The position numbers and the translations under genes are program-made. Below the pieces are notes generated by a model. It was not told where the DNA came from, made no database searches, and worked only from the letters and a program-made list of their open reading frames with translations. DNA of 64,000 nt from NCBI GenBank assembly GCA_028751875.1, contig CM054159.1, positions 18,043,054-18,107,053 on the forward strand, written 5' to 3'. Below, in pieces: positions 40,221 to 50,808 of this stretch. This DNA comes from Rapana venosa. Its lineage: Eukaryota > Mollusca > Gastropoda > Neogastropoda > Muricidae. Numbering within the stretch: the stretch's first letter is position 1; each line of letters starts with the position of its first letter.

Positions 40221-42173
40221 TAGACTCAGGAAAAGATCATGCAAATATTTAAATACGCAGGGACAAAACAGCAAGCGAGCTTTTTGGGCAAACACCGACC
40301 AGTCAAAAAAAAACCTGGGGACACCTAACATCCCAAACTATGCGAAAGCGTGAGAGTTGAAGAAAAAGAAAATTAAAAAAAAGAAAGACAGCTATAGGGC
40401 GTCAAAAAAAGAATAGGGGAAATCCATGACGGGGGGCAAAAGAGAAAAAGGGCATGAACAGTGCCAAGACATTTAAGAGAACATCAAAAAAAACAATAGC
40501 AAAAAAGCTATCAGCTGGGGGAAAACCTGACCCCCAAAACAGGGAAAGGTTTAACAATCCAAACAAAAATGGGGAAATGTCTCATGACACCAGGATATTT
40601 GAAACAGTGGCAGAAACTGCTCCGACCTGTATAAAATAAACCGCAGGAATCCGAAATCCTTAAAGTACTCACAACAAAAAAACGACAGTCCCCTATCCCC
40701 CGAGAAGATTGGGGAAAAAGCAGTCAGATCGCTGAAAAAGGGGAAAGTAGCAGGGGCTGACAAATTCCAGCTAGTTTGGTTCAAACTGGAGGGGAAGCCA
40801 TTTTCAGCGCCCTACTAAGGATCTGCAAAAAAGATCTGGCAGAGGAAAAAAGGCCCAAACCATGGCACAGCACTATCTCACCCCCCCCAAGAAAGGAAAT
40901 CTAAACAATGCCCTGTTACCGACAATCGCCTCATATGCCCCCAAGCAAGGTCATCTGAGATAAATTGAATGACTAAGCCCCAAACAGAACCATTTTGAGG
41001 AACAAGAGGTTTTGAGGGGGCAGCACAACAGAACAGATATTCAACCCCAGAATACTATGTGAGCGGTACCCTTTAACATCAACAAGACCTTTTCCATTAT
41101 TTATCGATTTTGAAAGGGATTTGACAGGGTGTGGCAGCAGCTTTGTGGGGAACCGAAAATTTTTACAGCTCAAAGCAAACCTGATCAGAGTCACAAAAGC
41201 TGTACAGCGAGGGCCACCATGCGTGTCTCAACAACAACATTGGAAAAAAAGGTTTGAAACAGTTGGGGGTAAGGCAGGGCTGTTACTTCACCCACTCTTT
41301 CAACAACTTCCTTGAGGAATCATGGCTGAGGGACTGGAACCATAAGGGTCAGTCAGCATTGTGGCAGCGATCACAAAACCCCCGCTTCGAGATGACATTG
41401 ATGGGAATGCAGGTCGAAAAAGAGCTTGCCAGCCTAAAAGAACACCGAATAAGGCCTCCAAAACAAAAGGCATGGAAAACGGTGCGAGAAGCCAAACGAT
41501 GATAATAACACCAAAAGGCATTACACTGTATCAGGGGTTAATGACCGAACTGGAAACAGTTCAAAGTTCAAGTACCGGGGCCATTTTTATCAGACCAGGA
41601 TCCCAACCAGAAGTAGTATGCAGGACTGCCGACAATAACGACTGTCAAAAATACAGACCATTAGAGGATAAAAAAATCTCACATCTCCCCGATCAGATAA
41701 TGCGCTCCCTTTTAAACCTATTTCTGTATGCCTTTTAATCATGGACCCTGACTGCAGATTGGGAGAAGAGAAGGGGGGTGTAGATGAGTGCTTTGGAGGG
41801 TCCTTGGCATCTCTTTCAAAGACCACATAAGCAACGAAAGCGTGCATAACAGAATCCAGCAAACCATTGGACCCTATGAGAACCTTCTAACGATCATGAA
41901 AAAGCGTAAACTTAAATGGTATGGGCATGTCACAAGATCCAAAGGACTTGCAAAGACAATTTTACAAGGCACTGTCCAAGGAGGAAGAAGAAGAGGCAGA
42001 CCAAGGAAGAGCTGGGAGGATAACATCAGCGAATAGACAGGCCTAGAACTCAACAAAACCATGAGAAGGGCAGAACAGAGAGAGGAATGGAGGGAACTGG
42101 TTGTTGAGTCTTTGAGGGTGCCCCCACTGTCGTCAGACTACGGGACAGATAGATAGATAGATAGATAGATAGA
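40221..42173 (+). mobile_element. RTE-like LINE, family d, in minisatellite
   Basis: 5'-truncated in the EN-RT linker (N-NSKKAYQL-like pieces near 40480). RT fingers at 40680-41000 (IPREDWGKSS and PAS-LVQTGGEA pieces, in changing frames), STTEQIF at 41020, motif A region near 41100-41130, RQGC-LLHPLF at 41270-41300, then a deletion before the C-terminus. The C-terminus at 41788-42036 is well preserved (LWRVLGISFKDHISNESVHNRIQQTIG, RKLKWYGHVTRSKGLAKTILQG, GRRRGRPRKSWEDNISE). It ends in (GATA)n at 42147-42173. The octamer ccaaacca precedes (40213-40220) and follows (42174-42181) it, a possible TSD, though the site is itself repetitive. Confidence 0.8.
41788..42036 (+). pseudogene. RTE-d C-terminal domain
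   Basis: An 82-codon frame with the same order of blocks as the other RTE copies: LLGI/VLGISFKDHISNE, YENLLTIMKKRKLKWYGHVTR, ILQGTVQGGRRRGRPRKSWEDNISE, then a TAG in place of the usual Trp codon of the EWTG block. A short continuation (GLELNKTMRRAEQREEWRELV) follows the stop in the same frame. Confidence 0.8.
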
Positions 42174-42421
42174 CCAAACCAACAAACAGTGTGATAGTTT
42201 AATGATATGATGACCAGACAACGTGACGGGTTAATGATGTGATGAACAAATAATAAGCTTCGTTATTGATGTGATAACCATCAAACAATCTGTTAGTTTA
42301 AAGGTGTGATGGCCAAACAGTTTGATGGGTTAGTGATGTGATATAAACCAAAAGTGTGATGGATTAATGACGTGATGGCCAACCACTGAGACTGCTTAGT
42401 GATGCGATGGTAAAACAAACA
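42174..42421. repeat. Minisatellite, middle block
   Basis: Continuation of the roughly 32-bp array (gtgatggcc / aacagt / gggttaatgatgtgatg words), about seven units, between the RTE 3' end and the (TTGAC)n LINE terminus. Confidence 0.8.
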
Positions 42422-44084
42422 GTCAAGTCAAGTCAAGTCAAAAACACTTTAATCATCCCATGAAGGGCAATTACAATACTGCCAGGCAGATTGATACGCA
42501 TAAAAAATCTCAAAGACACAAAAAGCTATATTTCGTATTGGTTAAAACATTCCAAAATAACTTCAAAAGAAAATGTCACGAACACACACACACACACAAA
42601 CACACAGGCGCGCATGCGCACACACACATGCACACACATACACACGCACACAAATCAATTGTGAACACAATGTTAAACCCATTGACTAGAAGACATAAAA
42701 TCTTATTATTTACGCACGCACATACGCAACATGTACAGACGCACGTACGTGCGTGTGCGAACACACCCACGCACACCCACACCATACACCAATATATGAA
42801 TTCAATGTTTTAAGACCATCATTGTGAATTCAGAATTGTAATGCTTGTTGGCACAAAACAATTTCTTTTTCTGTTAGTTTTGCTGATGGGACACTAAAAA
42901 AACGGCGTTCCAAAGGCAACAACTGAAATTCTGGAAACAAAGCATGGGAAGGATCAGCCAAAATGGCTGTGGCTTTGCGTACAAGCTGCTGATTGCAGAA
43001 CAACATGAGATCTCTTTGTTCTTTTCCAATTATTTTTGAGCAAATTCTTACAATTCTCTGCAGGCCATTCTTGTTTTTAACACTAAGGTTATTGTACCAA
43101 CAAATGAAAGCAAAACTTAGAACACTCTCTATGTAAGACTTGTAAAACAAGGAAACAATCCTTTTGTCTACAAAAAATGAGTCCAGTTTCCTCAGAAAAT
43201 ACACACGTTGTTGTCCCTTTTTGACAATAGCGTCAGTGTTAACGTCCAAGTTTAACTTGTGGTCAAAAACAGTTCCCGGATACTTATAGTTCGAAACGTT
43301 TTCAACTTCCTGATTATGGATGATAATATTCTAAGAAGTATGCCCTGATCTTCTGAAGTCGATAGGCAGATCTTTAGTTTTAGAAACATTTAGCTCCAGA
43401 TAGGCCTCGTCACACCAGTGTACGAACATGGTGAGGGCTGGACCGTGGTCTAAGACTGATCCGGATAAGAGAGATAAAAGAGCACTGTCGTCTGCGAACT
43501 TTACCAGAAAGGAATTTCCATAGTTGCTTCTGCAATCATCTGTGTACAGAATGTACAGAAGTGGTGAGAGGACGCAACCCTGTGGAGAACTAGTGCAGGT
43601 AAATCTAACCGAAGAAGATATTTTGTTGGCAAAAGCTTGCTGTGGTCTGTTGGTTACAAATTCAATCAGCCAAGGAACACGTTGCTAGTCGACGTCAAAT
43701 TTTGAAATTATTCTGTTAACCAGAACGTGAGGCTGCATTGTATTGAAAGCTGAACTAAAGTCAGCAAACAATATTCTGGCATGAGAGTCAGGTGTTTCCA
43801 AGTAGCTGTACAACTTGTTCAAAATGAATAGTTTGGCATCTTTGACACCCCTTCCAGACCTGTACGCAAATTGTAGTGGGTCAAGGTCTTTCTCTATTGC
43901 GGAAAGGATGAGAGATTTTATGATCTTTTCTAATGTTTTCATCACAAGAGATGTGAGAGCTACAGGTCTAAAATCGTTAGGCCGAGAAGGATTGGGTTTC
44001 TTTGGAAGAGGTATTACATTGGAAGTTTTCCAAATAACAGGAATCTGACAAGTATCCAATGAGGCCTGGAACAGGTGTTGAAGG
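42422..44084 (-). mobile_element. CR1-group LINE with (TTGAC)n tail, copy 2
   Basis: From right: 5'-truncated in RT at 44084. RT frame 44134-43685 (LFQASLDTCQIPVIWKTSNVIPLPKKPNP, FRPVALTSLVMKTLEKII, LQFAYRSGRGVKDAKLF, ILFADFSSAFNTMQP) is followed by TGFPQG-like and LSPLLYIL (43580-43550). Motif C keeps F-A-D-D at 43487-43498, unlike copy 1. The region with DFRRSGH follows in a broken frame. The C-terminal frame 43249-42830 has VYFLRKLDSFFVDKRIVSLFYKSYIESVLSF, IVRICSKIIGKEQRDL and SHALFPEFQLLPLERRF. The 3'UTR contains CA tracts at 42582-42650 and CACG at 42710-42785. It ends in (GTCAA)4. Confidence 0.85.
42830..43249 (-). pseudogene. C-terminal domain, (TTGAC)n LINE copy 2
   Basis: A 139-codon frame following the RT thumb, lacking catalytic residues. 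YVYFLRKLDSFF-type start, YIESVLSFAFICWYNNLSVKNKNGLQRIVRICSK, then a variable Arg/Leu end (LPLERRFFSVPSAKLTEKE). Copy 1 has the same blocks at 6091-6530 split by stops. Function of this domain in the family is unknown. Confidence 0.75.
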
Positions 44085-44134
44085 ACACTGTGACATGTTA
44101 ATGATATGAGGGCAAAAAAATGAGTATATTTCAT
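43685..44134 (-). pseudogene. RT fingers and motif A, (TTGAC)n LINE copy 2
   Basis: A 149-codon frame. The first roughly 17 codons (44134-44085) read the minisatellite, not the LINE. The rest spans the primer-grip and fingers blocks to motif A (RILFADFSSAFNTMQP) and stops after KFDVD. Compared with copy 1 (5380-5685) almost all residues agree, and this copy extends further upstream. Confidence 0.8.
44085..44125. repeat. Minisatellite, right remnant
   Basis: About one and a half units ('gacatgttaatgatatgagg') directly after the 5' end of the minus-strand LINE, showing that the LINE inserted inside the array. Confidence 0.65.
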
Positions 44135-44233
44135 ATGAGCTTAGTCCATAACGTAAATGTATGTATAATTATGTCCTCGGTGTTTTTTTTAAATAAAAAA
44201 TAGTTATTATTTGTTTACTGTTGTTCTTGTTTG

Positions 44234-44298
<65 letters not shown>

Positions 44299-44690
44299 CC
44301 TGCTTTTTTCTGCCGTATGCTCCACTGTGTGCCCTCCTACATAGTAAATGCCTCATTTGAATACATGTGGCTCCACTACAGGGATGGGGGTCACACTTGC
44401 AATATGGAGGAATGAGTGCGTTTGCACAGCCTCGTGCGTCATGCACGCATATACCCGCACACATGGGCACACACTCTTAGGCCCTTGAGACTGCGTAATT
44501 ACACGCACACACACGCACGCACGTACGTACGCGCGCGCGCACACACACGCACGTACGCGCGCGCGCACACACACGCACGTACGCGCGCGTGCACACAAAC
44601 ACGCACATACACACACACGGACGCCCCCACACACGCACGCACACACACTCACTCATTCACTTAATTCACTCACTCACACATATACGGTGG
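44126..44690. repeat. (GT)n and (CA/CG)n tracts
   Basis: Clean GT microsatellite at 44235-44296. Alternating CA/CG/TA purine-pyrimidine DNA at 44500-44655, which could favour Z-DNA. Frames here are Val/Cys or His/Thr artefacts. Confidence 0.85.
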
Positions 44691-45140
44691 TGTAAGATGG
44701 AGCTGAACAGAGTGCTTGGGAAGGGAACATGGTTTGCACCTTATTTGCTCCTGCCTTTTTATACATATGTATGTTTTTGTCCCTGTGTCCGAGGATGACC
44801 TCCAAAACAGCAGAGGAGGCAGCTGCTGTTTTGGAAACTGGGCAGAAATTTGATTATAGTGGAGATACCTTGCACACAGTACATCCCCACTCTCTCGGCC
44901 AAGTGGGCATAAGGACAGTCAGCGTTGGAGATGTTCTCCAAAGGCCAACCAGCCCCCAGGGCTGCAGCACATAAGGACTGTGCAAGTCAAGCCTCCTAGT
45001 CAGAGTCATAGTCGATCACTAAAGACTAAGCTATAAAGTGGAATTCCATGAGTGGGAAAGCCACTGGTCATACAGTCTCTCACTTTGCTGTTGCCCCCAG
45101 CATCAATGGTTTAATCAAGAACTGTGATAAAGCCCAGGCG
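44691..45140. other. No gene recognised
   Basis: Moderate-complexity sequence, more balanced in base content than its neighbours. Frame 44729-44974 contains a KTAEEAAAVLETG stretch without a known domain. It could be an old repeat or host sequence. Confidence 0.35.
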
Positions 45141-45146
45141 CTGAGG

Positions 45147-45201
45147 GCATATATATATATATATATAATATATATATAATATTATATATATATATATATA
45201 G

Positions 45202-45269
<68 letters not shown>

Positions 45270-45335
45270 AGAGAGGAGAGAGAGAGAAAGAGAAGAGAGA
45301 GAGAGAGAGGGGGGGGGGGGGGGGGGGGAGGGAGG
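45147..45335. repeat. (TA)n-(GA)n-(G)n compound repeat
   Basis: TA repeats at 45147-45222, GA repeats at 45223-45310 and a G-rich run at 45309-45329. Confidence 0.9.
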
Positions 45336-45437
45336 GGAAGAGAGAGAAGATAAATGATCATCTGCGGGGATGACTAATGGTGACTAGTTGTCAGTTTTTG
45401 TAGACACCGGCGGTGCGTATGGACTTGGGCATGCAAA

Positions 45438-45565
45438 CTGTGCACACACACACACATACGCACGCATGCACGCACGCACGCACGCACACGAGCGCGTGTA
45501 CACACATATACACACACGTGCGTGCACGCATGCTTACGCACGCGCACACACACACAAACACGCAT
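45438..45565. repeat. (CA/CACG)n tract
   Basis: Alternating CA, CG and TA dinucleotides. Frames on both strands are low-complexity artefacts. Confidence 0.85.
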
Positions 45566-45599
45566 TCATAAGCTCACAAGATGAATAAATTTCGTTGTT

Positions 45600-45964
45600 T
45601 TTTTAGGATACATATGTACACTATACTGAGGTCAACTTTATTTCTTTGGATGTATTTTGGTCAGCAATCCACAGGGTTGTCTATGTGACAACACGCACAC
45701 TGTGCAGGAAGCTTGCCTTGCGTTTGTCAAGGGTGGTCAGAATAGCGGTGACTTTTGTTTGTATTGGGTTTTTCCTTCTTCTTCTTGTCTTGATGTTTCT
45801 CTGTTTTGCTTTAATCGTTTCTTTTTCTTTGTTACATGTTTGCCAAATGAATGTTGGTGTGATTTTGTTTAAACACTCAACTTTACATGCGATGCTTATG
45901 TCTTGTTCTGTTCTGGGGAAAAAAATGTGTATGCCATGACAAAAGATGTGAAAATACTGTTCCT
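45600..45964. other. No gene; hydrophobic open frame
   Basis: The plus-strand frame 45646-45939 (97 codons) has an arginine-rich start followed by a hydrophobic stretch, LLLLVLMFLCFALIVSF, that could span a membrane. No homolog recognised, no upstream signal. T-rich DNA often gives such frames by chance. Confidence 0.25.
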
Positions 45965-46679
45965 GATATAATAATAATAATTTAAAAATAATAATAATAA
46001 TAAATGGAACTTATAATTTTAGCGCAATATCTTGCAAAGACAAATCAAAGCCCATGCATTCAACCTCATCTTACACAGTCATACAACCAATGACAAATAA
46101 TCAATAGTTCAAACAGATATTACAAACATGGTACGCTGCAGACCAAATCTATGAAATAAACTTGCAATAGTAAAATGTTTTTCAAAAGCACACACACACA
46201 GGTCATATACTTTAGCAGGCTGATAGGACATGGTTAAGTGAAGGGTGGGATAGTTCTGATATGAAACAGGAGGGGGGAAATCTTAGGTTTGAAATAAATA
46301 TGTCTTGAGGCTGGATTTAAAAGTGTCATAGCTAGGCTTCTGGCGAAGAGAGAGAGAGAGAGAGCTCATTCCAGGTCGATGGACCCGAAATAGATACAGA
46401 GCGGCGGTCAACGGTAGATTGGTTAAATCTAGGTATTCGTAGGCACAAGGTATCTGCAGCAGAGCGGAGGGAACGTGAAGGAGTGTACAGGTTAAGACAT
46501 TCACAGAGGTAGGAGGGTGCAGTTTTGTGGAGACATTTGTAACAGAGGGTACTGATCTTATAATCTACTCTCTGTGGCACAGGCAGCCAGTGGAGAGATC
46601 GAAAGAGGGGGATGGGGGGGGGGGGGGGGGGGGGGGGGGGGTAATGTGCTCCATTTTTTTCTTTCTGAGAACTAGTCGA
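45965..46679 (-). mobile_element. L2/CR1-like LINE copy I (3' end)
   Basis: The tail at 45965-46080 (aatggaacttataattttagcgc, caaatcaaagc) is followed by a short CA tract at 46189-46199. The C-terminal frames (46580-46283: PQRVDYKISTLCYKCLHKTAPSYLCECL, TPSRSLRSAADTLCLRIPRFNQSTV, SFSISGPSTWNELSLSL) come next, then the ARLV-type thumb end at 46640-46679 containing a G run (46614-46641). It breaks off at 46679, where an L1/Tx1-like element begins. Confidence 0.85.
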
Positions 46680-46689
46680 TAATCATATT

Positions 46690-48942
46690 ACCATATGATT
46701 TTTCTATCTTAAGAGTACATGCATTATGAACAGAAAAAGATACTTCTTTCATTATCAACATTCATTTCAAAATGATTACTTCTTATGGATAATATTACCC
46801 TTGCCTCAATGAATTGTCAGGGGTTGGGAAATTTGTACAAACGAAGAGATGTGTTGCATTATGTGAAACAGAAAAAAATGTTCAATATATTGTCTTCAAG
46901 GCACACATTTTGATAAAAATGTATGTAAAAAATATATATGTAAGCTTGGAATGGGGATATAAATGTTTTTTTGCGTCTTATAAATCAAATTGTAAAGGGG
47001 TTGCTATTTTTTTCTCAAACAATTTTGAATTTAAGATACAGGATGTAAGTAGGGATCCAAACGGTAACTTCATAATAGTAAAATTTTCAACAATGGATAA
47101 AGATTTCCTTTTAGTTAATGTATATGGTCCAAATAGAGACAACCCACAGTTTTATTTCACTCTAAAAGAGACAATTAAGTCGTATAAGATGAATAATATA
47201 ATTGCCGTCGGCAACTGGAATATCGCACTTGACCCTAATCTAGACTGTAATAATTATACACAAATAAACAATCCCAGAGAACACTGAATTTTTTTTACAG
47301 AGGAACTGGCTCTATCTAATATATGGAGAGAGTGTAATCCAGAGCATAGGAGATAAGCAACAGCACTGAAGCAAGGTCGCCTTGACTTCTTTCTATTGTC
47401 GGAATACCTTATTTGGTATTTTGAAAACACAGATATACTCCCCGGATATCGTTCTGACCACTCACTGATAAGGCTTACTCTAAAATTTGAGAAAAAAATA
47501 ATAAGAAAAGTGTTCGGAAGTTCAACTCTTCTCTTCTTAGAGATAGTCACTATGTAGAAGAAATAAACATATAAATTTCAAGGGTGATCAAACAGTAGGC
47601 AGACAAAAAATATGACAAATCAGTAATAGACGAAATTCCCAAAGCAGAAGTACAGCTATCAGTCTCAGATAAAATCTTTCTAGACTTTCTGCTGATCAAA
47701 ATTAGAGCTAAAACAATGGAATATGCAATAATGAAGAAGAAAAAACAAGAGAAAATGAAAATAAATGAATAAACGACATTGAACAACTAGAAAAGCTAGA
47801 ACATAAAAGAGACAATGAAATCACACAACTTAGAGAAAAAATATAGAATTGGAAGAAATACGTAAAAAGAGAATGGAGGGGGTGTTGTTGAGATCCAAAG
47901 CACAATGGATTGCTGATGGTGAAATGATATCCAAATATTTCTGTAATCTAGAAAAAAGAAATGTCATCAGTAAACGCATGTCAAAGCTATTAACGGGGAA
48001 TGATGCAGTTATTGAAAATCACAAAGATATTGAAAAAGAAGTTACAGCTTTTTATGAGAGTCTCTACAGAAAGAGAAACACTGAATCATGTGAGATTGAA
48101 CAGGTGGTTAAAAACCTACCCCAAATACAAGAAGAAGAAGAACAGCAGTCAGGTGGTTAAATCACTATTGAAGAAGCAGGATGTGCGCTAAGAAATATGA
48201 AAAATGGAAAAATCCCAGGAACAGAGGGCTTCATGGTAGAATGTTTTAAGTTTTTTCTGGAAAGAAATAGGTCATTTCATAGTAAGAGCACTTAATGAAA
48301 GTTACCAGGATGGTGAACTATCGGCTACACAGAAGGAAGGTCTAATTATATGTCTCCCAAAAGGGGACAAACCTAGAGAATACATTAAAAACTGGCGTCC
48401 AATAACCCTTCTTAATGTAGTTTATAAAATAGGTTCTGCATGTATTGCAAACCGGATTAAAAGAATTCTGCCTAAACTTATCAGCGAAGATCAGTCAGGT
48501 TTTATGCCAAATAGATACATTGATAATAATAATATTAGATTAACATATGACCTGATTAACTACCTGAATTTTAAAAAATCAGCTTGGGTTATTACTTAGT
48601 GTCGACTTTGAAAAAGCATTCGACTCTTTAAGCTGGGATTTTATGTTCAAAGTCATGAAGGCATATGGTTTCGGTAACAGTGTCTATCAATGGGTCAAAA
48701 CATTCTATACAAATATAAAATCAACAGTCCTCGTAAATGGTAACGGCTCAAAATGGTTTAGAATTGAAAGAGGGTGCAGGCAGGGTGACCCAATATCACC
48801 CTACTTATTTATTCTTAGTGCCGAGATTTGGGCTGTAATGATTAAAGAAGATACATCAATTAAAGGAATAGGCACTGGAGAGACAGAACATGAAATTTCC
48901 CAATATGCAGCTGACACTCAATTGTTAAACATTGGAGATAAA
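46690..48942 (+). mobile_element. L1/Tx1-like LINE ORF2 (3'-truncated)
   Basis: ORF2 starts at ATG 46785 (MDNITLASMNCQGLGNLYKRR, EN strand 1), shifts frame near 46870, and continues with WGYKCFFASYKSNCKGVAIFF, FLLVNVYGPN and IIAVGNWNIALDP (catalytic Asp of GDW/FN is Asn here). Then PGYRSDHSLI (about 47440-47470), a Lys-rich linker, SKAQWIADGEMISKYFCNLEKRN, and RT fingers (NGKIPG, LPKGDKPREYIKNWRPITLLNVVYKI, EDQSGFMPNRYI). Motif A is FEKAFDSL near 48606. Motif B is GCRQGDPISPYLF. Motif C at 48904-48915 reads Y-A-A-D, so the first catalytic Asp is lost. It stops abruptly at 48942. LINEs normally lose the 5' end, so the missing 3' end needs recombination or deletion. Confidence 0.8.
48643..48942 (+). 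pseudogene. L1/Tx1-like RT palm, motif C Asp to Ala
   Basis: Real coding part of a 141-codon frame. MFKVMKAYGFGNSVYQWVKTFY, then VNGNGSKWFRIERGCRQGDPISPYLFILSAEIWAVMI (motif B, L1-clade style), IKGIGTGETEHEISQYAADTQLL. The A in place of the first D of YADD is incompatible with polymerisation. After SFVETF the frame continues only because it reads antisense L2-like DNA. Confidence 0.8.
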
Positions 48943-50222
48943 AGTTTTGTGGAGACATTTGTAACAGAGGGTACTGATCTTATAATTTACTCTCTATGGC
49001 ACAGGCAGCCAGTGGAGAGATCGCAAGAGAGGGGTAATGTGCTCAGATTTTTTCTTTCTGAGAACTAGTCGAGCTGCGGAGTTTTGTATACGTTGAAGGG
49101 AGTGGATAGATGATGCTGGCAGACCAGACAAAAGAGAATTGCAATAGTCCAGACATGAAAGAATGAGAGAAGTGACAAGTTTGGTTGTTGCATGGTGGAC
49201 AGGTACTTTCGAATTGCACTGATACGCCGTAACTGATAGTAGCACGACTGACAGGTCTGGGTGATGAATTTTCGCATAGAGAGTGTGTTGTCGATAGCAA
49301 CACCTAGATACTTCTCAGCAGTGGATAGAGGGACTGATGTATTGCTGAATTCTATTGAAGCTGTTGTAATGGAAGAGAGTTTGTGTTTAGTCCCTACGAG
49401 CATGACTTCGGTTTTATCTGCATTTAGCTGTAATATGTTCTGTGTTACCCCCGTGGGACTCCCGGGGTATGCTTACAAAGTGAGCATTGCAAGAATAGGA
49501 TCCCTGCCCTCCAACCAGGCATGTCGTAAGAGGCGACTAAGGTGGAACCCTTCCTCCAGGTTGGGGGTTGGGCTCAGGGCTAACAACCCTGTCCCGTAAA
49601 AGAAGAGAAGTTACGGGAACAGCAACAGAGAACATTTCTACTTTTGCGTGCGAAGGACCTCCCGGGTCCAGTGAGACTCGTATGAATGCTGATGACCAAA
49701 GCCGAGAGGAAGAAGACCAAAAGCAACGTGGAGGAGGACTGTAGAAAGTGAAATGAAGGCCATGCAGCACTCCTGGGGATCAGTTACTAGGTTGGCCCAG
49801 GATAGACAGGAGTGGAAGCGCTTTGTTGCTGCCCTACACACCACTGGGTGTAATGGTTAATGATGATGTTCTGTGTCATCCAGTTTTGAATATCTTCAAA
49901 GCAGTGGGCCATATTTGTCAGGAGAGAAGGCAGATTTTCAGGAGTAACACTGCTTTGAATCTGAGTCATCTGCGTAAAAATGATGATTGATTTGATGACG
50001 GTTTATTATATGTGACAGTGGGGCAGTGTAAAGAGTGAAAAGAACAGGGCCTAGAACTGATCCCTGTGGGACTCCGCATTCCAGTTTGGCAGGTATTGAT
50101 TGAATCTTGTTTACTGCAACTGTCTGGGATCTGTCAGTAAGGTATGAATTAAACCAGGTGAGGTCTGTGCCAGTAACACCCAACGTTTTTTGAAGACGGG
50201 AGAGAATTGTGTGGTCTATAGT
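48943..50222 (-). mobile_element. L2/CR1-like LINE copy J (RT half)
   Basis: RT from [21 protein letters not shown] at the 50222 truncation, through [46 protein letters not shown] (50150-50000) to intact YADD at 49965-49976. LQDIQNWM-type sequence is interrupted by a 420-base insert (49446-49865). It resumes with ADKTEVMLVGTKHKLSSITTASIEF, the [14 protein letters not shown] block, [51 protein letters not shown] and HWLPVP. It ends at 48943 against the L1/Tx1-like element. Its last 130 bases repeat 46521-46679 of copy I. Confidence 0.85.
49446..49865 (+). mobile_element. 420-bp non-autonomous LINE-derived element
   Basis: Inserted in copy J with 11-bp repeats atgttctgtgt on both sides (49435-49445 and 49866-49876). 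The left part (49446-49610) has no frame and contains 'gtaagaggcgactaa' and 'gggctaacaaccct', words I associate with 5' leaders of RTE-like elements. The right part encodes RGRPKATWRRTVESEMKAM and RQEWKRFVAALHTTG, the C-terminus of an RTE-type LINE, and ends in (ATG)n. So it appears to be 5' end plus 3' end with the body deleted. The internal junction is near 49612-49640. Confidence 0.6.
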
Positions 50223-50691
50223 GTGTGAGCCTTCACCACACTCCTAAACTTTCATGTAAACTATGTTTCCGCTACCACCACCATCCTCTCCCCTCCTTCA
50301 CCTTCAGCCTCCTCCTTCCTCCACCTCTCCTCCTCCTCTTTATTCTTCTCCTTCTCCTCCCCTCTACCTTCAGCCCACTCCCCTGTAACGAGATTGCATC
50401 TGGCGAAAGTCGTCCCCGATAGCACAGACGTACCGGGAATCGAGGCTGTGAAACCCAAGCTTTCGACAGCTCAGTAGAGCGTCACTTTTCTTATGGTTTT
50501 TTCTCTCCTCCCCCCCCCCCCCCCCCCCCCTCCCCCTCCGGTTCTGACGGAGAGGGAGAAGAGGGGGTGGGGGTGCTCTTTTTTTTTAGGGTTCGGGATG
50601 AATCAAGGGTTTTTAGGGGGTGGGGGATTCCGTTTCGTTGTTGGGTGTATTGTATTTTATACAGGGATTTGGTTGCAAAACGTGTCAGTGT

Positions 50692-50692
<1 letters not shown>
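50223..50692. other. No gene; pyrimidine-rich, then C run
   Basis: CCT/CTT-rich DNA at 50270-50390, unique sequence at 50390-50500, a C run at 50508-50530 and a G/T-rich stretch. No motif. Confidence 0.45.

Positions 50693-50760
<68 letters not shown>
50693..50760. repeat. (GA)n microsatellite
   Basis: About 33 GA units, then imperfect GA-rich sequence to about 50790. Confidence 0.95.
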
Positions 50761-50767
<7 letters not shown>

Positions 50768-50808
50768 GAAAAGAGAGAGGATACATAGACAGAGACTGAA
50801 AGTTAGTT

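Noticed and set aside
45646..45939. Small membrane protein gene
   Set aside because: One hydrophobic stretch in T-rich DNA without recognisable homolog, splice or promoter evidence; described only as an open frame.
46521..49072. 130-base repeats as a simple target-site duplication of the L1-like insertion
   Set aside because: The inserted element lacks its 3' end, which target-primed insertion would keep, so the duplication cannot be taken as an ordinary TSD.
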